Assembly: GCA_002694955.1 (NCBI GenBank) | Contig: NZNR01000056.1 | Location: 4,336 to 9,813, forward strand | DNA: 5,478 nucleotides | Source: Planctomycetaceae bacterium | GTDB taxonomy: Bacteria; Planctomycetota; Planctomycetia; Pirellulales; UBA1268 | Reading direction: 5' to 3' | In this document: positions 1 through 5,158 of the stretch, piece by piece | Position numbering within the stretch: position 1 is the stretch's first letter | Layout of the letters: every line of letters begins with the position of its first letter | Program-made: the position numbers and the translations under genes | Notes under the pieces: model-generated | The model's database searches: none | What the model was told of the DNA's origin: nothing | Seen by the model: only the letters and a program-made list of their open reading frames with translations

Positions 1-54
1 TACAAAGTGAGTGGAGGCGACTGCTATTGCTAGAGCAAACTGAAATATTTTCAT
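1..54 (-). CDS. Start of a secreted protein gene, cut by the left window edge
   Basis: The first 18 codons are visible and read MKIFQFALAIAVASTHFV: a lysine at position 2 followed by a hydrophobic stretch rich in Ala, Val and Leu, as in the n- and h-regions of a Sec signal peptide. The start ATG (54-52) overlaps the sulfatase stop TGA (53-51) as ATGA, and a GGGGA Shine-Dalgarno-like element lies at 65-61, six bases upstream and inside the sulfatase coding region. This arrangement argues for a real start and for translational coupling to the sulfatase. The product therefore probably leaves the cytoplasm and may share the sulfatase's pathway. In planctomycetes such neighbours are often another sulfatase, a glycoside hydrolase or a PVC-type protein, but the visible part does not identify a family. 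Confidence 0.72.
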   Translation of the reverse strand, partial: MKIFQFALAIAVASTHFV

Positions 55-1805
55 GACGATTCCCCACTGAATTCAATGGTCACGAAATAGGCGACGCCAT
101 CATATCCATCACCAACAAGCGCCGTGTCGAGATCGGTATCACCCGCTTTCAGATCAAGTGTAAAGCTTGCATGAGTATCCTCCGGCGTAACCGCTTTTTC
201 AACAGTCTGCCCGGCAATCGACATACAGACTTTTTCAATATGAAAGGAGCCGACGCTTCTGTGCCCTTCACCAAAGGTCATGCCGGTATAGAGCGGATAA
301 CGCGAGAGCGTGAAGGTGTATTTTCCATCACGGGCAATGGCCACCTTGTACGGCCCGTGTGCTTGCTCCAGCTTCTCACAATCGCCCTGCCCAAATGCCT
401 GCCCACCAGAGCTATCTTGAGTCCAGTAAACATCCTGACTGGTAAGTTCCTGCACCAACGCGCGCGGGTCGCCAATGATAAAGCGGACCGGCTCCTGTAT
501 GAGTGGTTTACCACTTGCGTGATAGGCATCAAACTCTGCTTGCAGTTTTTTGACGACTTCTGGGTAATCTGCTGCGACATCATTTTCCTGCATTTTGTCT
601 TTTGAAATATCGTACAGCTGCGTGTTAGCAATCAGTCGCCAATTTTTCCAGATCACGCAGGTCTGGTTTTCACGCTGATCAATCTTTTTTGGGTTGTAGT
701 AGTAGAAAAAAATCAGGCGATCATCGTCTTCCGGATTCAGCGGAGAAGTCAGGTAGGGCTTGAACGAGCGGCCAGAAAACTTGACGTTTCGAGGCATTGG
801 AAGGTTACATAGATCGAGCATCGTTGGATAAACATCCTGAATCGATATCAGCGTGTTGTTCTTGACTCCAGGGGTCCCGATGTTTCCTCCAATCCAGCGA
901 AGATAAGAAAAGACGCGATGGCCGCCCTCCTCCTGCGAGCCTTTCTTGCCGCGCATGCCCATGTTCCAGTAGTTCGGTGTTCGCGAAATGGACGCCCCTT
1001 GTACGCCATCATCAGTCGTCATCAGAATGATTGTCTTCTCATCGACACCCGTTTCTTTCAGGCAGGCAAGCAGGCGGCCCATGTTTTCATCAAGGTTGTC
1101 AATCATGCCGTAGAGGATCGCCAGCTTTTCATCGATGCCGTTATCTACATGCTTCTTTGAATATTTTTCAGCTACCTTGAGTGGAAGGTGGGTGATGTTT
1201 GGTGCCAGATAAATAAAGAAGGGCTCATCCTTCTTCTCACGTATAAAACGCATGGTTTCGTTGAAGAAGACATCTGTGCAGTAGCCTTCAAACTTTTCTG
1301 GCTTTCCGTTGCGGTAGTATGTGTCGTCGAAATAGTCGTTACCCCAGTAGTCTGCAATCTGGCCAATTCCACCGCAGCGCAATCCGACCACATCGCTAAA
1401 GCCCTGATCCTGTGGAGCCATCGGCCAGTTGTCACCGAGATGCCATTTCCCGTAGTGTCCCGTGGCATAGCCATTGTCGCGGAAGGCTTCGGCAATGGTA
1501 TAAACATCACCGCGCATCATGGTGCGGCCAAGGCTGGTACGCCATGCACCGGTATGCTCTGCATACTGCCCTGACATCAGTCCGGCGCGCGACGCCGTAC
1601 ACATGGGCATCTGATGAAAATTACTCAGACTCACGCCCTCGGTAGCCAGAGAGTCGATATGCGGGGTAGTAACATACGGATTACCCTGATACCCAATATT
1701 GTTCCCTGTATCATCCGTCATGATCACGATCACATTTGGCTGTTGCGCCAGCGCCGCACTCGTGACGGCCATTAGCAGGAACTCTATAAATAGCAGCCTA
1801 CCCAT
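51..1805 (-). CDS. Secreted type I (formylglycine) sulfatase
   Basis: A 584-residue hydrolase of the alkaline phosphatase/sulfatase superfamily that should cleave sulfate esters outside the cytoplasm. Residues 1-20 form a signal peptide ending ALA before QQPN. Visible active-site elements in order: metal-binding D31-D32 in VIMTDDTG; the formylglycine site C69-T-A-S-R73 followed by AGLMSGQ; GKWHLG at 119-124 with K120 and H122; H206 in NITHLPLK; D265-D266 in TTDDG; and basic K287-K288 in GMRGKKGSQEEGGHRV. C69 must be converted to formylglycine by a maturase not present here. The site has Ala where CxPxR is commonest, and D266 replaces the usual Asn of the (S/T)DNG metal motif. After about residue 435 comes a likely beta-rich C-terminal region with GKYTFTLSRYP. 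The start has a good AGGAG (1818-1814) eight bases upstream. It is first in a minus-strand unit, coupled to the next gene by ATGA. The natural sulfated substrate is unknown, although polysaccharide substrates are common for planctomycete homologues. Confidence 0.95.
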   Translation of the reverse strand: MGRLLFIEFLLMAVTSAALAQQPNVIVIMTDDTGNNIGYQGNPYVTTPHIDSLATEGVSLSNFHQMPMCTASRAGLMSGQYAEHTGAWRTSLGRTMMRGDVYTIAEAFRDNGYATGHYGKWHLGDNWPMAPQDQGFSDVVGLRCGGIGQIADYWGNDYFDDTYYRNGKPEKFEGYCTDVFFNETMRFIREKKDEPFFIYLAPNITHLPLKVAEKYSKKHVDNGIDEKLAILYGMIDNLDENMGRLLACLKETGVDEKTIILMTTDDGVQGASISRTPNYWNMGMRGKKGSQEEGGHRVFSYLRWIGGNIGTPGVKNNTLISIQDVYPTMLDLCNLPMPRNVKFSGRSFKPYLTSPLNPEDDDRLIFFYYYNPKKIDQRENQTCVIWKNWRLIANTQLYDISKDKMQENDVAADYPEVVKKLQAEFDAYHASGKPLIQEPVRFIIGDPRALVQELTSQDVYWTQDSSGGQAFGQGDCEKLEQAHGPYKVAIARDGKYTFTLSRYPLYTGMTFGEGHRSVGSFHIEKVCMSIAGQTVEKAVTPEDTHASFTLDLKAGDTDLDTALVGDGYDGVAYFVTIEFSGESS

Positions 1806-1874
1806 TTACCTATCTCCTCTTCATTGTTGATTCAAAATATGAAGTTGAGCACTGCAAAACCAATCCCCAATCAG

Positions 1875-1900
1875 TTGAACTATGTACATATTATTTGAAC
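1875..1900. repeat. TTGAAC direct repeats flanking palindrome TATGTACATA
   Basis: TTGAAC occurs at 1875-1880 and 1895-1900, exactly 20 bp apart, that is about two helical turns. Between them, at 1881-1890, is the perfect 10-bp palindrome TATGTACATA. The arrangement resembles a two-site binding locus for a regulator and lies in the probable untranslated leader or promoter-proximal part of the sulfatase gene. The hexamers are short, so chance is a real alternative. Confidence 0.3.
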
Positions 1901-1930
1901 ATAATACGCAAGGCGTGCGCATGTTGGTAA
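1901..1930 (-). promoter_or_regulatory. Candidate sigma-70-like promoter for the sulfatase (proximal)
   Basis: On the minus strand TTACCA (1930-1925, four of six matches to TTGACA) is separated by 18 bp from TATTAT (1906-1901, five of six matches to TATAAT). Transcription would start near 1894 and give a leader of about 90 bases before the sulfatase ATG. Planctomycete promoters are poorly defined and the region is AT-rich, so this is a candidate competing with the distal one. Confidence 0.25.
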
Positions 1931-1944
1931 CGTTATCTAGCTGG

Positions 1945-1997
1945 AAAAGTTAGCGTTCTATAATGTTCGCGACATTTTCTCGCAACGCTATTTTTTT
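1945..1997 (+). terminator. Nested hairpin with T-tract, terminator-like
   Basis: TAGCGTT (1951-1957) is the exact reverse complement of AACGCTA (1984-1990), which is followed directly by seven T (1991-1997). Upstream AAAAG (1945-1949) can pair with the T-tract, extending the stem past one mismatch and including one G-U pair. The 26-base loop contains an inner hairpin, AATGT (1962-1966) with ACATT (1972-1976). On the plus strand this resembles an intrinsic terminator, but no plus-strand gene ends nearby, so it would stop antisense or small-RNA transcription. The outer stem is AT-rich and moderately weak. Alternatively it is a DNA operator, because the arms overlap the candidate promoter at 1957-1985. 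Confidence 0.3.
1957..1985 (-). promoter_or_regulatory. Candidate sigma-70-like promoter for the sulfatase (distal), flanked by a dyad
   Basis: On the minus strand TTGCGA (1985-1980) and TATAGA (1962-1957) are separated by exactly 17 bp, each matching four of six consensus bases. The start would be near 1950, giving a leader of about 145 bases. The two arms of the inverted repeat TAGCGTT/AACGCTA each overlap one promoter element, so a dimeric regulator binding the arms could block RNA polymerase. This is inferred from geometry alone. Confidence 0.3.
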
Positions 1998-2055
1998 CTC
2001 AGCGGTTTCTTCTCTTGTTGATTTCTAATGATTGCTCATGCAGCTGAAAAACTGG

Positions 2056-2074
2056 TTGTGATAGCGGATCACAA
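2056..2074. promoter_or_regulatory. Perfect 7-5-7 palindrome, candidate operator
   Basis: The 19-bp sequence TTGTGATAGCGGATCACAA has arms TTGTGAT (2056-2062) and ATCACAA (2068-2074) that are exact reverse complements around the centre AGCGG. Size and symmetry suit a dimeric helix-turn-helix regulator such as a LacI- or GntR-type protein. It lies about 250 bp from the sulfatase start and 340 bp from the dehydrogenase start, so it could act on either side. It resembles a CRP half-site pair (TGTGA/TCACA), but the spacing is seven bases rather than six. No regulator gene is in the window. Confidence 0.45.
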
Positions 2075-2123
2075 GTCGTGAAAGCAGTCATACAATAAGA
2101 AGTAGTCACAATCTTTTACGCGT

Positions 2124-2163
2124 CCGGTACTCTTTGTTTTATACCGGCATTCTTTGTTTTATA
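2124..2163 (+). repeat. Two-copy 20-bp tandem direct repeat
   Basis: Unit 1 (2124-2143) is CCGGTACTCTTTGTTTTATA and unit 2 (2144-2163) is CCGGCATTCTTTGTTTTATA. They abut without spacer and differ at two of twenty positions. The period of about two helical turns places both copies on the same face of the DNA, as for cooperative activator or repressor sites. A degenerate third copy starts at 2171 (TCGGTCGCTCTTTGT), and an 11-of-12 inverted match to the unit's last 12 bases lies at 2374-2385. With no spacers and only two full copies, it is not a CRISPR array. Confidence 0.8.
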
Positions 2164-2165
2164 AT
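2160..2165 (+). promoter_or_regulatory. Perfect -10 box TATAAT overlapping tandem repeat unit 2
   Basis: TATAAT at 2160-2165 matches the -10 consensus exactly on the plus strand, facing the dehydrogenase. No good -35 box sits 16-18 bp upstream; that space is filled by the tandem repeats. A weak -35 plus repeats upstream is the usual picture of an activator-dependent promoter. Transcription from here would begin near 2172 and leave a long leader of about 240 bases. The hexamer could arise by chance in an AT-rich segment. Confidence 0.3.
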
Positions 2166-2373
2166 TGCCTTCGGTCGCTCTTTGTGACGTACTGGACTGC
2201 AACACGTACACCTGACGTAGCAGAAGCATGAGTGAAGTATGGGGGGAGCGACTTTGAACCTTGATGGCTTGTTTTCAATTGATAAGGACGTTCTGGAAAT
2301 TCTGAATTGGTAATCCATTTTTTCCTTGGAGTTATTTCGTTCTATAGCCACATCGGGCTAACGATCCACTACC

Positions 2374-2385
2374 TTTAAAACAAAG
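2374..2385 (-). repeat. Inverted copy of the tandem-repeat core upstream of the dehydrogenase
   Basis: TTTAAAACAAAG matches the reverse complement of the tandem-repeat core CTTTGTTTTATA at 11 of 12 positions, with TAAAACAAAG exact over ten. It ends 26 bp before the dehydrogenase ATG, where a bound regulator could block transcription or pair with the distal repeats by looping. The core is AT-rich, so a chance match cannot be excluded. Confidence 0.35.
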
Positions 2386-2411
2386 TCATCTCACCACTGC
2401 GATAAAGAAAC

Positions 2412-3290
2412 ATGAATACGAACTCTGTTGGACTCATTGGTGTCGGTTTATTGGGCTCTGCGCTTGCGAACCGATTGATAGACAGTGGGATTCAAATCCA
2501 CGGGTTCGACTCCAATGACAAACAGCTAGAGTCCTTGAAGCAGAGCGGCGGTCTTGCCTGTAATAGCCCGACGGAAGTGGTGCAGAACTGCAATGTGCTG
2601 ATTCTTTCTCTTCCAAGTAGTGACGTAGTCCTTTCTTTAGTCGAGCAGCTTCGCAACGACTTCGAGCCAAGCCAGATTGTTATCGATACAACAACTGGTG
2701 ATCCGCAGCAGATGGTTGTTATTAGCCAATCGCTTTCAGAGCTTGGAGTGTCTTATCTTGAGGCGACGGTAGCCGGATCGAGTTCTCAGGTCGCTACGGG
2801 AAAATTTGCTTTGTTGTTAGGTGGAGACACCGAGGTTGTCGAACGCGTGAAACCATTGCTTACGGCAATCACATCAAAACACTTTCATCTAGGATCTGCT
2901 GGTACCGCCTCGCGTTTTAAGTTGGTTCACAATCTTGTGCTCGGGCTCCATCGAGCGGTACTGGCGGAAGGATTGGTGTTCGCTGAATCGCTCGGATTCG
3001 ATCAAGAGGTGGCACTCGAGATTCTGAATCAGACCCCTGCTCATTCCGGTGTGATGGAAACCAAAGGACGACGAATGGTGAAAAGAGACTATGGACTTCA
3101 AGCCAGACTCTCTCAGCACCTCAAAGACGTACGTCTGATCCTTGCTGAGGCCGAGCGCGCGGGGACCAAAACGCCACTGAGTCAAATTCACAAAACGCTA
3201 CTTGAACAGGCTGAGGCGTTGGGCTTTGGTGATGCAGATAACAGTGCAGTGATGGAAGCATTTCGACATCCACAAACGGAAGATCTGTAG
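2412..3290 (+). CDS. NAD-dependent beta-hydroxyacid dehydrogenase (3-hydroxyisobutyrate dehydrogenase family)
   Basis: A 292-residue cytoplasmic oxidoreductase, the usual length for this family, which oxidises beta-hydroxyacids or reduces the semialdehydes (3-hydroxyisobutyrate, tartronate semialdehyde, sulfolactaldehyde-type and related substrates). The N-terminal Rossmann fold has GLIGVGLLG with G10-x-G12-x-x-G15, and D33 at the end of the second strand (HGFDSN) suggests NAD rather than NADP. The substrate-binding segment reads E117-A-T-V-A-G-S123, where DAPVSGG is typical, so the usual serine is A121. The helical domain carries the family's catalytic lysine, K170, with N174 in FKLVHN, and the conserved LKD at 237-239. 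An in-frame stop at 2403-2405 leaves 2412 as the first ATG; its ribosome site is weak (AAAGAAA). The symporter starts on the base after the stop, so the pair is probably co-translated. The exact substrate cannot be assigned. Confidence 0.9.
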   Translation: MNTNSVGLIGVGLLGSALANRLIDSGIQIHGFDSNDKQLESLKQSGGLACNSPTEVVQNCNVLILSLPSSDVVLSLVEQLRNDFEPSQIVIDTTTGDPQQMVVISQSLSELGVSYLEATVAGSSSQVATGKFALLLGGDTEVVERVKPLLTAITSKHFHLGSAGTASRFKLVHNLVLGLHRAVLAEGLVFAESLGFDQEVALEILNQTPAHSGVMETKGRRMVKRDYGLQARLSQHLKDVRLILAEAERAGTKTPLSQIHKTLLEQAEALGFGDADNSAVMEAFRHPQTEDL

Positions 3291-5063
3291 ATGCTGCTAT
3301 CGGAAATGACATTACATCTTGCTGCGGCTCCGGGCCTGCATCTGATCGATGGATTGGTGGTTGTGATCTATTTGATTGGCATCACCATCATGGGAGTTTG
3401 GATGGGGCGGCGGTTACAAGGCCTCGATGATTTCTTCATGCCCCGCAAGTTCGGCAAAGCCATGATGATGATGCACGCCTTCGGAACAGGAACCGCCTCC
3501 GACCAGGCAGTGACGGTTTCTTCGGCAACGTTTCGCACTGGTCTAAGTGGAATCTGGTATCAATGGCTTTGGCTGTTCGTCACGCCTTTCTATTGGCTCA
3601 TTGCCCCAATCTTCAGGCGGTTTCGTGCAATTACCACCGCTGACGTTTACGAATTGCGCTACGACCGGAGCGTAGCGGTCCTCTTCGCCATCGTCGGAAT
3701 CGCCAGCATGTGTATTAAGATCGGACTGATGCTCAAAGGCGCTGGTGCGCTGGTTGATGCAGGAACTGGTGGCCTGATCAACGCTCATGTTGCAATCATT
3801 GCAGTGACATTGATGTTCGTGATCTATGGTGCAGCTGGTGGTTTAGGCGCCGCAATCGTCACGGACTACATTCAGGGCATTTTAACGATCGCTTTCTCTT
3901 TCATGTTATTGCCCTTCATTTTGTCTGAAGTCGGCGGGATGAATGGTGTGCGAGAAACGATCAGCAATGATGCGATGCTCTCACTGGTCGCACCTGGAAA
4001 AGTCTCCCTGTTCTTCGTCGTCATGATGTCATTTCAAGCATTGGTAGGCATTGTCGCTCAACCATTCATCATGGGCGTTTGCGCGGCAGGCAAGACGGAG
4101 TGGGAGGGGCGAGTCGGTATCGTCGGCGGAAATCTAATCAAGCGACTATGCACCGCGGCTTGGTCGCTTACGGCAATCGCAGCTGTTGCATGGTACATCC
4201 AGAAAGGAAACGACCCTTCGCTTCTCGACACAGAATCACTCAAACGTACGGCTGACGGAATCTATGGTGAAGTAGCCTACACCTTCTTACCTCGGCTGAC
4301 GCCAGGACTACTCGGCTTGTTCTTGGCGGCATTGCTGGCCGGAGTCATGAGTTCCTGCGACTCGTTCATGATTAGCAGCGCTGCCTTGTTCACGGAGAAC
4401 ATCTACAAGCCGCTGCGAACAGACGTTTCCAATCACCACTGCATTTGGGTTGGGCGACTGGCTGCAGTTGTGGTCGTGGCGGGCGGTGTTGCCTTCGCAG
4501 TCTGGGTACCAAGCGTCGTCAAGGCGTTGGAGATATGGTTCATGATTGCCCCAATGATGGGACTTGTCTTTTGGATTGGTCTCTTCTGGAGGGGAATGAC
4601 TGTCGCCGGAGCATGGGCAACAACGCTGACTGGTTTTGCTGTATGGTGGGTATCAACTCGACCATGGTTTATCAGTTGGTTGAGTGAAATGCCTGTGGCA
4701 GAATCACTTCGATTCGTTTGGACGGAAGGTGAAACGACTGTTGTTTATTTGCCGTGGCAAATTCTGTTTTATAGTTCTTTGGCTTCGCTGGTCGGCATCG
4801 TAGTCAGTCTTCTGACACCTGCAGTCGATCCAATGAAGCTAGCTCGTTTTTATCAGCTAAGTCGCACACCAGTCCAAACTGGGGAGGATAGGTTGCAGCC
4901 GTGCACACTTCCGGAGGACGCCCCAACTGTTGATCGACCGATGCTGCTGACTGCGGGCGGTTTGGAAATACCCATGCCCTCGAGGACTTCGGTTATTGGA
5001 TTTGTCACTGTATGGCTGTTGGTTGCTGGGATTATCGGTGCTTTTGTATGGATAGTCTCGTAA
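3291..5063 (+). CDS. Sodium:solute symporter (SSS family)
   Basis: A 590-residue inner-membrane transporter of the SSS family (SGLT/PutP fold), using the sodium gradient to import a small solute. About 13-14 hydrophobic segments are visible, from near residues 20-38 to 568-588. Family signatures are GGLGAAIVTDYIQG (183-196) and LAGVMSSCDSFMISS (349-363), followed by FTENIYKP. S354-S355 align with the serines of the sodium site in vSGLT. The segment 61-83 (HAFGTGTASDQAVTVSS) corresponds to the broken first core helix. A cytoplasmic, Pro-rich hydrophilic stretch lies at about 511-565 before the last helix. The ATG follows the dehydrogenase stop directly (TAGATG), with GGAAG at 3278-3282 as a ribosome site eight bases upstream. 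The neighbour suggests a hydroxyacid, sugar or sugar-acid substrate, but specificity cannot be read from sequence. Confidence 0.92.
   Translation: MLLSEMTLHLAAAPGLHLIDGLVVVIYLIGITIMGVWMGRRLQGLDDFFMPRKFGKAMMMMHAFGTGTASDQAVTVSSATFRTGLSGIWYQWLWLFVTPFYWLIAPIFRRFRAITTADVYELRYDRSVAVLFAIVGIASMCIKIGLMLKGAGALVDAGTGGLINAHVAIIAVTLMFVIYGAAGGLGAAIVTDYIQGILTIAFSFMLLPFILSEVGGMNGVRETISNDAMLSLVAPGKVSLFFVVMMSFQALVGIVAQPFIMGVCAAGKTEWEGRVGIVGGNLIKRLCTAAWSLTAIAAVAWYIQKGNDPSLLDTESLKRTADGIYGEVAYTFLPRLTPGLLGLFLAALLAGVMSSCDSFMISSAALFTENIYKPLRTDVSNHHCIWVGRLAAVVVVAGGVAFAVWVPSVVKALEIWFMIAPMMGLVFWIGLFWRGMTVAGAWATTLTGFAVWWVSTRPWFISWLSEMPVAESLRFVWTEGETTVVYLPWQILFYSSLASLVGIVVSLLTPAVDPMKLARFYQLSRTPVQTGEDRLQPCTLPEDAPTVDRPMLLTAGGLEIPMPSRTSVIGFVTVWLLVAGIIGAFVWIVS
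3657..3680 (+). repeat. Overlapping hairpins inside the symporter gene
   Basis: CGCTACG (3657-3663) and CGTAGCG (3671-3677) form a perfect 7-bp GC-rich stem with a 7-base loop. GACCG (3663-3667) and CGGTC (3676-3680) form a second, mutually exclusive stem. Both lie in codons for RYDRSVAV, around residues 123-130, a segment likely to be constrained in the protein. The structure may be incidental to codon choice. Confidence 0.4.
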
Positions 5064-5068
5064 GACAG

Positions 5069-5109
5069 AGGTGGTAACGACTTGTTGATTTCGTACCGAT
5101 TGACCACCT
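5069..5109 (+). other. Two mutually exclusive hairpins between symporter and PVC-type gene
   Basis: AGGTGGT (5069-5075) is the exact reverse complement of ACCACCT (5103-5109), giving a 7-bp outer stem. Alternatively GGT (5073-5075) plus ACGA (5077-5080) can pair with TCGT (5091-5094) plus ACC (5095-5097), with A5076 bulged and a 10-base loop. The two folds share bases 5073-5075. No T-tract follows (AAAGTAGTAG), so it is not a standard intrinsic terminator. It could be an mRNA-stabilising or processing structure in a shared transcript. Confidence 0.35.
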
Positions 5110-5158
5110 AAAGTAGTAGCAACGGACCAAAGACATCAGAGATTGATTAGGCCCAAAT

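Larger units (their letters stand above)
1806..2411. other. 606-bp divergent intergenic regulatory region
   Basis: This stretch separates the minus-strand sulfatase from the plus-strand dehydrogenase. It is AT-richer than the flanking genes and I see no convincing protein gene in it. From left to right it holds: TTGAAC direct repeats around the palindrome TATGTACATA (1875-1900); two candidate minus-strand promoters (1901-1930 and 1957-1985); a nested inverted repeat followed by a T-tract (1945-1997); a perfect 7-5-7 palindrome (2056-2074); a 20-bp tandem repeat (2124-2163) ending in a perfect TATAAT, with a degenerate third copy (2171-2185); and an inverted copy of the repeat core at 2374-2385, just before the dehydrogenase start. 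This density of symmetric elements suggests that both divergent transcripts are regulated here. Confidence 0.6.

Noticed and set aside
171..631. Overlapping frames of 144 and 117 codons within the sulfatase
   Set aside because: They lie wholly inside a gene with intact catalytic motifs and encode no recognisable protein; shadows of the real frame.
2056..2074. Resemblance of the palindrome to the E. coli lac operator and to a CRP site
   Set aside because: The lac-like look comes from shared TTGTGA and GCGGAT blocks with different spacing, and the CRP half-sites are seven rather than six bases apart. Kept only as a generic operator candidate.
2124..2163. CRISPR-like repeat
   Set aside because: Only two abutting units with no spacers and no cas genes.
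2239..2313. 24-codon plus-strand frame starting MGGATLNLDG before the dehydrogenase
   Set aside because: No ribosome-binding site of note and no recognisable peptide type; too short to support as a leader peptide without conservation data.
2139..2351. 70-codon minus-strand reading frame in the intergenic region
   Set aside because: It begins with GTG, runs through the repeats, has an odd Cys- and Arg-rich composition, and matches no family I recognise; most likely non-coding.
5061..5158. Intrinsic terminator after the symporter
   Set aside because: The hairpin has no following T-tract on the plus strand, and the next gene starts 95 bp on in the same direction.
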